From Linnemannia schmuckeri (taxonomy: Eukaryota > Mortierellomycota > Mortierellomycetes > Mortierellales > Mortierellaceae), in NCBI GenBank assembly GCA_029449235.1, contig JANATG010000016.1:1116001-1180000 (forward strand): a stretch of DNA of 64,000 nucleotides. Reading direction: 5' to 3'. A program made the translations under genes and the position numbers. Shown one piece after another: positions 45,364 through 56,821 of this stretch. How positions within the stretch are numbered: position 1 is the first letter of the stretch; each line of letters opens with the position of its first letter. Below the pieces are notes generated by a model, which searched no databases, had not been told where the DNA came from, and saw only the letters and a program-made list of their open reading frames with translations.

Positions 45364-48300
45364 ATGCCAAAGTCAAGTAGCAAACGCAAAAAGGAGAAGA
45401 ATGCCGACTTCAAGGTAACCACCGAACCAAAGAAACAACATACACACACAACAAAACAATCTTATGTTTGCTGGTTGTTGCATGGTCTATTGACACACAA
45501 ACATTCCTTTTTTTTTATGTAAATAGAAAACGAAGCTGAAGGTTGGAAAGAAGAAGGCGGTGGCAGACAGTTTCACGGATACATCCTTCAAGTCCAAAGG
45601 TAACAACCCAACAACCCAACTATCAAAGCAGCAAAGTGCCTAGGAATTTACTTTCCTTATCTTCTCGTAGCCTACCGTAGCTTAAACTCATAACTAGCTT
45701 TTGCGTTGCTTGTTCTCTTCTAGCGATTTCACTGCCAAGTCAGTCGATCAGCCACGACAAGACGGCCCTGTTGACTAACTCAAGGAATGTGACCTTCGCG
45801 GAGCTGATGACACAGTTGAAGCATTATAGTCCAGGAACTCGGAAAGATGCCCTGTTGGGACTTCGGGACTTGTTTCATCGTCATCCTCATCTTTTGCCAC
45901 TTCATTTGGGTGTGCTCGTTAACTCTGTTGTTCGTCTCTTGATCGACGACGTAAGTTTCACTTCTTTCATACTTTTCTAAATCTGGGAAGTTGTTTTTAA
46001 AAGTTTGTTTTTTTTCTTTATTTGCATAGTCTTGATTCATGATCCGTCAACTACAACTAACCTTTATTTCCTCAATTGTTTACGATAGTCGAGTGTGGTC
46101 AGGAAGGCGTTGCAGAGCTTTTTGGGCGAATTCATTCCGATGCTTCATGCACGCGACATCCACCCTTTCTTGCCATTGTTGATCGTTTATACTTGCTCAG
46201 CCATGACACATATCCTGGATGATATTCGGGAAGATGCGCTCAAGTTTATGGATCTTTGGGTTGCTGCCGGTGGACAGGTTGTCGTCAACGGGTTCTGGGA
46301 CAAGGTACTTAGCCATTTCTTTTTTGCACGGTACATTCTTTTTTGGATGGAAGAGTGTTTTAACTTGAGAGGCATCAATGACTTACAACGATGTGCCTGT
46401 GTTTTAATGGAATTGACGTTTAGATTATTCCAAATTACGTATCGCTGTTGACATCGGACTCGAACGCGACGAACAGTTCCAAGAACGCCAGCGCAATGTC
46501 ATTCACAGCCTCAGCCAACAGCGGAATGGCCAATTCTTCATCATCATCTGGTAGCGGATCTTCAGGAGCGAGCACCAAAGTCGTGGCGAATGCGAGTACA
46601 GGAAAGAACGCTCCCGGATCCTTGAAGGCGAAATGTGATGTTCTGGAGAGTTTGGCGGGGTTCTTGCAGGAGGGTCTTGGTGGTGAGGGCGGGGACAAGG
46701 ATCCATACTGGTTTCTGAGAAACTTTTTGGGGACTGCTCATGCTCGCAAGACGTTCAATACTGCACGGACTCAGCGCGGTGCTCATGAGGATTTGTCAAA
46801 GGGTAAAAGCAGTAGCAGGAGCTCCAAGAAGCGCAAGGCATCATCAGGAGCATTAGGGGCGTCTAAGAATGGTCGGTCTATTCGTAAAAAGACGGATGGT
46901 GAGGATGAAGAGGAGACCGACAGTGAGAAGGACAACAGTGATGAGAGTGATTCGGACTCGGAAGATGAAGAATCATCGGATACGTCGACTGAGGACTCGG
47001 CGGACAACTATAACGACAACCCAGAATCGCTCCACTTTGACCCTTCGCCCATCATCTCGTTTGGAAACTCTCACAGACACCACCAACCCCTGGCAACGTT
47101 TCCTATACATCCCTCTGTGGCGCATTCGTCAGTAGCTCAATCGATTTGGGGTAACTTGACTCGAGATGCAGCATCTGCGAGAGGACAGCAACAGGAACCC
47201 AACGTGCAAGCCAGTATTGCCATCAAGGTGTTCCACCAACAAGGAGGCGCTAGCGCATCTGGAGCCGGTGCCAACACGGGGGTCAGTGGAAGTGGCAAGA
47301 CCAGTGGCGATCAAATGGGAGGTGTTCAGGGCCGACTTTCTCAGATCAAGCCTCTGATTGCGACTCTGCATCCATTATTGCTGTCGGTATGGCTGGATAC
47401 TGCACCAACAGTCTTCTCGTCCACGACGACCATCCATGCGAACCATGCCTTGACGGTGGTGCATTTGGTGTTGAGGATCTGGGGCATCCTGTGGAGGGCT
47501 GCTTTGGCTGTTCCCAAGAAGAAGACGACTGTTGAGACGGATGAAGAGAGAGAGCAGGAGAGGGAGGAGATTCAGTGGTTGGATGAGTTCTTGCAGAGCT
47601 TATTAAGGCATGTTTTGATTTATTTCCCCTTTGGCAAAGACACCGTCGGTATGATCGACGCCAAGGTAACTTATTTACAATGGTGTTTGTATTGTGGTTT
47701 TATTTTCTGAGTTGAAAGGATGAGACTGACATTTAATTGCTCTTTCTTTCCTTCCTTGAAATCGTTTTAATGACGAAATAGGTGTCGGCGTTGTTGCAGG
47801 AGATGAACACGACGTACTGTGAGCTGACATCGCTGTTCTTGTTGGGATCAGGAGTCGGACGGACGCAACTCATGCGCAAGGAATTATCATCATCCGCATC
47901 AGCAGCCCCCTCGAACGACAAGAAGTCAAAACGTCAACAGGCCAAGGCAGACTTGAGACTCAAGTCTTCTAACCGTCTTTCGAACAAGGAAGCCAAGAAG
48001 CGACAGGCGGCCGCTGCTGCTGCTACCGCTGCCGCGGCAGACTCTTCAGACTATGAGAGTGAGGACGAGGATGAAGAGTTTGCGGAGCATGATCGGGCTA
48101 TGGCTGTAGCTGCAGGAAGCGGGAAACAGGACATGTTTGTTGCGGTCCAGGTCGTAACCCCTCCTTGGGCGGATCAGGTTGTCGAGTTTGTGCTGGATGC
48201 TCTTGGGTGGTCTAACCCCGAGGGCTCTGACTCGGATGATGAAGACGACGATCAAAAGTCCAAGAGCTCGTCATCGGCGTTGACAGAGATGAGCGGCATG

Positions 48301-49270
48301 TCAACAGATTTCAAGTCTCAGCATCTGGTAGCTCTGTTGCCTACACTGTGGACGCTTCTGAACTGTCTAGAGACTAAGCGGCGGGAGTGGGTTTTTGAGG
48401 CGCTGATGGCGTTCTTTGACCAGGCACATGTCCAGAGTGGGTCCAAGCGGACGATCCTCCAGTTCTTGGCGCTAGTTATCAAGTTGCAGTCACACCCACA
48501 CTACACCGGATCGTTTACGATCAACGTGCCTGGAGCGCCACGGCAGGGAGGAGCTGGTGCAAGTAGTCGGAAGGCGTTGCTGGGGTTGGCCAAGAAGGAT
48601 CGCAAGGAACAGCAGGCTTCGATTCAGAAGCTGTCCAAGCTTTTGGCGGCTAGTTTATTGAAGCTGCCCAAGTTGTTGTGGGATTTGGGCACGGAGCGGA
48701 TCGAGACTAGTCAGACTGTGTTGGATCTGCTGGCGTGGGTCACCGTCATTGCTGGCGAGTCTTCTGGTTCATCTTTGACCGAGGAGAAGAGTGGGGCGGT
48801 TACTACAGGAGCGGCGATGAAGGAGGCAGAGAGGGCGCAGTTTGTCAAGACATTGCAGAGCTATATGGCATTGTTCTTCTGCGTCACTGTTGCGGCACCC
48901 AAGGGAAGTGATGTGGCGACGAGGACGATTATGGGTCCATTTGTGAAGCTCCCTCCTGCGCTTCAGAGACGTGCGATTGAGATTGTATACTATTCGGGTG
49001 TTGTGCCGCCTTTGGAAGAGAAGAAGGCGAGGGGGAAGAAGAGTGAGCAGAAACAGCAGGTGCCTCTTCTTGCTGCCGTCAAATCTTGCTGTCAAGGTAA
49101 CCTTCATTTTTTGTGTTCTCCTCAGTCGTTGATGGATCGAGATTTGATTTTTTCGGCTACACGATGTGATATTTACTATTGAATTTTTTTTTTATTTTTA
49201 TTTTTTTTTAGTGGGCGAACTTTCGGAAGAGACGCGGTTATACATTCAGGAGATCTTGCGGATCAACTAG
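45364..49270 (+). CDS. IPI1: Pre-rRNA-processing protein Ipi1/TEX10
   Basis: Seven exons: 45364-45414, 45527-45599, 45724-45950, 46089-46304, 46424-47665, 47782-49096 and 49212-49270; all GT..AG, in frame, 1060 aa. The start MPKSSSKRKKEKNADFK, then KTKLKVGKKKAVADSFTDTS, is the typical Ipi1/TEX10 N-terminus. The HEAT-like region follows (LMTQLKHYSPGTRKDALLGL, SSVVRKALQSFLGEFIPML, IREDALKFMDLWV). In yeast Ipi1 works with Rix1/Ipi3 and Rea1 in 60S pre-ribosome maturation (ITS2 removal) in the nucleolus and nucleoplasm; animal TEX10 is the counterpart. At over 1000 aa this protein resembles TEX10 (about 930 aa) more than yeast Ipi1 (about 330 aa). A long acidic-serine insertion (about residues 335-390) and an A-rich, K/R-rich segment (about 640-690) are probably disordered. 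Confidence 0.9.
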
Positions 49271-49509
49271 GCTACCCTTTTCATCCCCTCATTCTCAACT
49301 GCATACACACATCTCACTTCTAAATAATCACAATCTGCATATTTTCACATCATATGTTTTTTTATTCTGTTCTGTTTTATTATGGCAAGAATGTGTTGTT
49401 GTCTGTTTGTTGTTTGCGGAGTGATTTGTCGATTTATTCATATCGCCGTCGTGGTATCCTCCAATCTTTTCCTTCTCTCCTTCTTTCTGCCGTCGATTGA
49501 TTGGAAACT

Positions 49510-52398
49510 TTACTCGTCCTGGCGGTAAACCTCAATTATAGGAAAGTCCTTGAAATCCCTAGTCAACTTGGCGGTGCTACCCGTCGGTGCACCATACTCT
49601 CCTGAACTGCCAGAAGACCTGGTGGTTCCAGATCCTGGGCTCTTCTTCCTCTGTTGCTGTTGCTGCTGTTGCTGTTGCTGCTGCTTGTAGATGACGGAGA
49701 GGTTGGCCATGGCAGAGTCCAAGTTCACAACGGATGAAGCTGTCGACGATGCTGACCGTCTTGACCTCGCCTTCTGAGATCCCTTGTCCGAAGCCGAAGC
49801 GGTGGCGGCGGCAGCGGTAGCGCGGTCTTCGTTGAGAAGGAAGAGTGCAGCGTGAGCTTTGGCGAGGATCAAAACCTCCAACGAGTTACGACCCTTCCCG
49901 GCCGCGAGCGCCGGTAGTCCTAGCAGTGTCGGATTGATGGTTGAAAGGAGGTACTTGAATTTCGCCTCTGCATCATCCAACTGTCCCAATTGCATCATAA
50001 TCAAGCCCAGGTTATAATGCGCAAAGTAATACGCATAAGTGTCGTCCAGAATATAGGGCGCATACCGGAAAACGGTCTTGAACGACCGCACAGCGAGGGA
50101 ACACATATCCTGATCAAACACCTCCTCCGGATAGAACGCAATCTGTTTCGCGACTAGACCCAACAGATAATGAGCGATACAGTAGTCGTCATAGAAATGC
50201 TCATACCCTTGCAACTTATCAGCCCGCGAAAGTGTATGAACACCGGAGCGGAAGGTGGAGAAGAGACCCTTGGTGGCTTCAATGGTGTAATCGCCCTTGG
50301 GGAGTGGGGATTCTGAGATGGCGAGCATTGAGGCGGGGAGGAGGGCGTCGAGACGTTGGACTTCGACCATGATGTTGGATAGAGCGACGCGGAGGGATTT
50401 GAGAGGCATCATGTCAAAGCCGTTCCAGAGGACAAGGAAGTCATAGTCTGGGAGGAGGAGGCGCTTGTTCTCGTTTAGGTATCTGTTTGCCTTTCTTGCG
50501 CAGAACGTCTATTTCGATTATAGTTGAGAAAAGTGAAAAGGCTGTGTTTAAATAACCATGCTTTAAGTATCATCCGATGGTAGCGTGATTTGACACGAAA
50601 GAAGGACAAAATAAACCCCCCCCCCAACAAACATAAAACAAGAAGTGAAAGGAGACTCACCTCGGGGAAAATCTCGACGCCGCAGAACTTTTGCTTTCCA
50701 GGCTCAACCTTCCTCATCAACTCCTCAACACGCTTGGCCTCCTTGGGCAGTCCACGTCTCAATGTCGTAATCGCAGCCAGGTAGCGGAAAATCGTCTTTG
50801 TCCAATTACTCTCCCTCAACAAGACCCTCGACTTTGTACAAGCCAGATCATAATCGCTCTCCATCATGGCACACATGAGCTGCTCAAAGACACAGGCGTG
50901 CTTCAAGTTCCTCCACTCGGGCTGAACTTCAATTGACTCGTGGATCGCAATCGCCTCTTCCAATCTCGTGTTCACCTGCGCATGTCTCGCCTTAAGGAAG
51001 TTGAACACCATCGAGTCTGGGTATTTGTGTAAGTTATAATTGTTGATCCGCTCAGCAAAGGAATAATCCACGTGTCGGAAGGGCAAGAATGACGCCGCAA
51101 TTAGATGGATTGCAATCGGGGCGATATCACAGATCTGTCGACGCATCCCTTCGTTGGTATGGGACGCCAGTCGTTCCTGAAACTCAATTGGTGTATCGTC
51201 TCCGGCACGGGGGTCCCACATCCCTGCAGTATTCAATAACTCCAGACCCCAATCCCTGTCGGAAGGGAACCCAACAAACTGGAGGAGGGAGATGATAATG
51301 TCGGGTAGGAAAGAGATGACAATGTTGAAGAGCGAGGATGCAAAGATAAGGCCCGTGACCAAGTGCTCGTCAATGTGGTGTTCGGAAATGTCGCCTCCGG
51401 CCTTAAGTTCAGCCTCGGTTGAGTCAATGTAGGATTTGAGACCGTTGAAGATTGCGAATGCTGAGCGTAAGGAGACGGTTTCTTCGAGGAGGGAGAAAAA
51501 GTCTTGGTGGTAGAGTACACTGAATCCTGCTCGCAGTACTGTCGCCTCCGCGTATATCAGTTCCTAATATATTGGAGAGGTAGGAGTGCATAGTAGGTTA
51601 GATGGTTGTTGGTTATGGTTTGTGAGGGTAACCCCTCTCCCCCTTTTTTCTCTCCCTCGTGCGAACACAGCCTTTGCATTTCTTAGTAATAAAATAATAA
51701 AATAAAATTATTTGATCATTCATCCCATTGCGCCCTAACAGCTCTTCTTTCCTCCCCCTGCAGCTCACAATAAAATAACTGCTGTCCATCCGATACACAA
51801 ACAAACAAAGGACAAATAAATAATCAAGCGACCAAGTATGAAAAGAGAGAAAAGAGAGACTTACGGCATGCTTCTCGATCCTGGTCATGCCCCTGAAGCT
51901 CCCAGCGCCAATCGAACCAATGACCCAAGACCCCAAAGCCTTGACAGTCCCCAAGCCAGCAATCGAACTCGATTTCCGCTGCTTATCCGCAACCTTCAAC
52001 GTCAGGTCAAAACTCTTCATTGCCTTCTCAATCTCATCCGGATGGAATGTCAGAATTGCCCTCAGCGCATCCATAAGCGCCTTCCCGAACTGATAATACA
52101 TCGACTCGGGTTTATGTCGTCCACGGAGGAGAGCTTCGGCTTCGGTCATCCGGTTGTTAAGAGCATGGTCCATGACGATCCGGAGTTCTGCAAGCTCTTC
52201 ATCCATGGCCTTTTCGAGATTGGATTTCCGAGGGTTGGAGTCGAACATGGCGGGGCGGACGAGGAGATGCCAGTTGGGGACTGGTTTCTTGACACGTGGT
52301 GGGGCGGTGGTGCGGCGGGAAGGATTGATGATCAGAGAGGGAAGTGGGGTGGTGGTGAAGGATGTTCCATCCTGGGGGTATGATGATGAAGGTGGCAT
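49510..52398 (-). CDS. IML2: Iml2/TTC39-family protein
   Basis: Three exons: 52398-51865, 51563-50661 and 50508-49510, phase-0 introns, 811 aa. Family features are a helical N-terminal repeat (EAEALLRGRHKPESMYYQFG), GSWVIGSIGAGSF, ELIYAEATVLRAGFSVLYHQ, an SYIDSTEAELKAGGD segment, LVTGLIFASSLFNIVISFLP, YPDSMVFNFLKARH and TPR-like helices to the end (YYFAHYNLGLIMMQLGQLDD). A polyQ stretch (13 Q) lies near the C-terminus. Yeast Iml2 is linked to lipid droplets, mitochondria and clearance of protein inclusions; TTC39 proteins are its animal relatives. The gene converges on IPI1, with about 240 bp between stop codons. Exon 1 starts at the only ATG in good context; the longer open frame upstream is leader-like. 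Confidence 0.9.
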
Positions 52399-54860
52399 GG
52401 TTGCTTGGGAGGTCGTTACTTGTTTGTCGTTCGTGTGTCGTTGAGGTGTTGTCCTGGTGTTATGAATAGGGGTATATACACGATGTAATGTGTGAGGGGT
52501 ATAGGAGTAAACGTATATTGGTGGCTCGAGCCAAAAGAAGTACCAAAAAGAAATAAAAGAAAGGATGGAGATGTTAAAGAAGAGAAGGAGAGAAGAAAGG
52601 TGAAGAAGAGTGTGAAGGGAATGAAGGAGGAGAGATGAGTGGGTGAGGAAGACACAAAAATCAAGAAAATTAACGTAGGGGAAGCTCGTTTTATTTATGT
52701 TCGGAGGGGGGATACCAACTGTCGACTTGCAGCAAGGGCAGCAAGGGCAATAGAGCACTCCATCAAAAAAAAAAAAAAAGTTGCCTCTAAGGCATACAAG
52801 GGAAAAAATAAAGAAGGGGCTCTCATCTCTGAGACGAACAAACTAAACAACAAACCTCTTTACGAACAACGCTTCTCCTGTTCTTGTGCTCTCCGAGTCA
52901 ACAATCATTCAGTTGTTCTCCATCTCAATTATTCACCGTTGTCCCGATTCAACAACTGTCAAAGGCCACCACTTGTCTCAGTTATTTTTTCTTCTTTGTA
53001 TCCAGACAATGGTGGAGTGATACATGGTACGTTAGAGAGTTTGTAACAGGTGTCTAGTAGCTGCAAGGGCGCAAGTTCTTCCAATGCTCACATTTACGAC
53101 AACTTTTTTTTCGGTCTCCGTCAAGACGCTTTCTCTCTACTTGTCCTCTTGGACCATAAACAACATAATAATAACATCAGACGACCAACCAACCGAGAGA
53201 GCAGTAAGACCATCCATTCCCCCCTGGAAGTGGAGCACAAAAAAAATCCCTTGGCACCCGAGGGCGACATGTCGTTTTTTAGTTTGTGCTTACAAGATAG
53301 GGCTTTAAATTTTTGTGACCAATGCTAACCGAATGAGTGGCGAGGGAGGCGGTACGATAGTAGAATAGAACAAGAGAAGAACACTGCTGTTTTTTACACC
53401 ATCGTGCCCTCATTTTTCGTGAGAATCCAATAGGGTCAGCAGCTCCCTCTCATTTTTTGTCATTTTTCTTTGGGGCAGAAACAAGTTGAGTATTACTGCA
53501 TTGGATCGAGAGAAAGAGGTAAGGCAAAAGGAGAAAATATGAATGATAGCTGGCTTGGCAACCGAGGGTTTTTTAATAACAAAGTCGAGGCCAAGTGAGA
53601 TGACAAAAATGTATGTGTGTGGAGAAAGAAAGAGATTTCGCCCTTTTTTTTTAATTCCAGCCAGCGAACAAAGGCTGAAGGGAAAGGGAGAGGGCGAATG
53701 GTGGACACAGAATAAGGTACTCCGGCCCAGATGCATATCCATGCATGCTCTGTTTTTTTGTGCTCCTGTAAGCAAATAGACATAAAAGTAAAAACGAAGA
53801 AAGGGCTAGTCGAGTCCTGCCCTATGTTCATGAAAATACAAAGAGCCAGACCAGCCCTAGTCTCCTACAACGAGCGGCGGCGGGAAAGGAAGAAACGAAG
53901 ATATGAGCATTCTTGTTCCTCCACGAAAAAAGAGAAAAAAAAAATACCACCGAGAATCATACCTCTGTAGAGTTATAAAACGGAGAGCGGCACCGGAATG
54001 GTTCGTTCACTTCAAGGGTCTGGCCTCTTTCAGGGACGCACCTGCATTTTGGCTTCTATTCCTCTCTCCCTTTCACACCCTCTCCTTTTGTTTTGTTTAT
54101 TCTTTTCGATGTGCACAATTATCCAAAAGGGCCAAAATAAATGAGCGCCCTGTGCGACAACAATAAACAACAAACTCAAAACAATATCCACCTCACTCCC
54201 CTTCCACAAGCACATGTTAAAAGAGCCAAGAAGGAAGGTGATTAAAAGAAGAGAACAACCCAAGGTTAAGCCCAAAACAATATAATGGAAAAGATGGAGA
54301 GTGGAAAGAGAAGGAAAGAGGACTGATAACTGTATGTAGATCCTGGTATCCACGGAGCAGGAGAGCTTTATTGTTATTTGGTCCTATGGTCCAACTTAGC
54401 CAAATACTAATTCAGCCCTTGGACTACAAAATGAGAGGGAAAGAACCAGCAAAAATTCTAGAAAGCAGGATTTTTATTTTTCTGTGCGAGCCGAGAAAAA
54501 AAATACAAGTGCAAGGTTAATCTTCGCTTCGTAACCGCCTGTGCATATCCGCATCTGATTGGTTTCTCATTAGACAACTGGTGCAAACAAAAGGCACAGT
54601 TGTGCATGTATGCATCTGTATCCTACGAGGAGTCATCTTTCTGTGTAGAGATTACCCTCCCTTTCATTTTATTCTTCCACTCCACATGGCTCTTGCGCCA
54701 ACTACAAAGCAATATTTCACTCATCCCCGTTTCTTTTATCTCTCTTTTTTCTTCTTCCTAGTGCATTGACTCCTGCTTCAGCAGATCTCCTCTCCCGAGG
54801 TCTTGGCACTCTCGGCTGATAGGGTACAATTGCTTCTTTGCAGTTTGTTGAAGGCAGGGG
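52399..54860. other. Long intergenic region
   Basis: IML2 upstream region followed by about 2 kb with no gene supported. All frames are short, with K- or F-rich translations of homopolymer runs. Confidence 0.5.
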
Positions 54861-54979
54861 CAGAGGTCTGGTCTGATGTTTGTTTTTGGTTAGACCTTGT
54901 CAGCTACAGAGGATTTGCTTAACAGAATACTCATAATTGACAAGGAACTAACCAAAAACAGCAACAGACCAGAGGTCTG
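54861..54979. mobile_element. hAT-type MITE, 119 bp
   Basis: The left end begins CAGAGGTCTGGTCTG and the right end, read on the other strand, begins CAGACCTCTGGTCTG. The inverted repeats go on through TGTTTTTGGTTAG and CCTTGTCA for about 40 bp with few mismatches (left arm 54861-54902, right arm 54938-54979). The element is flanked by the exact 8-bp direct repeat GGCAGGGG (54853-54860 and 54980-54987). CA-starting ends and an 8-bp target duplication are the signature of the hAT superfamily. With about 35 bp between the arms it cannot encode a transposase, so it would be a non-autonomous copy. The transcribed form would make a long hairpin. Confidence 0.75.
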
Positions 54980-55461
54980 GGCAGGGGTAAACACGATTTT
55001 TTTTTTCTTGTTCAGAGGTATAAAACTCCACTTTTATTAATTTGCAAGGCTGACTTGTTCACTCTTTTTATGAAGAAATGGAAGGAGGGAAAATTTCAGG
55101 ACGCGTCGTGTTGTGTCGCGTTCAACTATTTTTTTTTTTTTTTTTTTTTTTACGGAGGTTGGTAGCACTTAGAGAAAAATGCCGCTTGAAAAGAAAATGC
55201 CCTTTAAAAAAGAAAAAAAAAAGGTGCTTTTTATTTTCTACATATAAGTATCTATTTATTTATTTTTCTCCGTTTATCTTCCAGAATGCAACTTAATTTT
55301 TACGCTTTTCGCGCTAAACAAAATTATCCACGCCCTTAACCAAAACATGAAAATAGATTTGAAAGGGCAACACCTTGACATTAACAAGAAGATATGATGT
55401 TGATAAAGTTTTATTATTGTTAGTAGAAGAGGATCCTGCCTGCATTTGCGACTGACTAGGT
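54980..55461. other. Intergenic 3' of NUP88
   Basis: No gene seen. Contains a 23-T tract at 55129-55151 and A/T-rich DNA. Confidence 0.5.
55129..55151 (+). repeat. Poly(T) tract, 23 nt
   Basis: Pure T run in intergenic DNA 3' of NUP88. Confidence 0.9.
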
Positions 55462-56774
55462 CTAGTTGGCTGACTTGTTGGAGATATCCAAAGAACTAAT
55501 CCGCGTTTCGAGTTCCTTCACCATCTTAGTTGTAGTATCCAGCATACCCGACCTAAGTTTAAAATTGAAGAACGCGTTGGGATGAATAAGCACATCCGAT
55601 GTAAGTGAATACAAATGACAATCGACAAAACACTGAATCTATCCACGAGAAGAACTTACTGGTCAGTGAGAGCCGCTTCGATAGGCTTGAGTTGGGCTTC
55701 TCCGTATCGCTTGACAGGCTGTCGCTTGGCAACAACAGTAGATGCACGGCGTGGCGACCAGGATTTGGTAAAATCTGGGCTTCCGGACCGGTCCAAAAGA
55801 GAGTAGCTGACACGTCTGTTGGGGTCCTCGGTAATACTCTGTCCCGATGCCAGCTGCCGCTTCATCTCTGCCAATCTTCGCTTCAGGACCTCATACTGTG
55901 TTCCAACCTGGTGCCGCCTTGCGTCAAGTGCCTTGACGACTTTATCCATCGTTTTCACATTGGCCATCCATTCCTTCTCAGCAGGACTCAATGCGGGCTC
56001 CCGAGACTCCATGACTTTTTGCAAAAGACCATCTGCACGCGCCATCAAAGCACTCTGCCGAGCAATCTGAGCATCCAGTCTATCAATCTGCTTTTGCACT
56101 TTTGCGCCGAGCGTCCCTGTGATATGCTCATAAGTCTTTTGCACTACATCCTGTTGACGAGTATACTCTTTCTCCTGTTCGACCAATCTAGTAGTATAAA
56201 AATAATAAAAAAAGTTGTGACGATTAAGTATAGGGTCCTTTTTCACTTCGACAGATAGCATATCTTGGGACAGGAGGCATTCAAAACTCGAAAACGCACC
56301 TCAGCTGAGCAAGATCGCAGGCGGTAAAGACCTCGCGCAGTGACTCGCGAACGCCCTGAACCATCTGGCCCAAGAACTTCAAGTTCTCCTCCGTGACAAT
56401 AATCTTGGCCGATCCAACGCCTGGTGGAAGAACAACCTGGGGCTGTAATGGCAGTCCGTTCAGTGCCATCAATCCTCCTTGCTTGTCGAACATTGGCTCC
56501 GAGAGAGAGACTGTGTATGTGCTACCGTCGTCGTTTTTGGATGTCATCAACGACCCTGGCAATTTTGCTGGGGATGGAGTACCGCCGACGGCGCTTTTCC
56601 TGGGTCGAGGTGTCAGCTCCATTCCGATGAGTTGTAGCGAAGATGTCAGCAATAGAAGAGAGTAGTCCAAGTATGCGTCCGTCACAATTGACAATCCAAT
56701 GATCGGTGCAGGCGGGCTATTCAGTTGAGAGATACGTAATTAGTTAGCCATGCACAAAGAAAGAACTTCATAAC

Positions 56775-56821
<47 letters not shown>

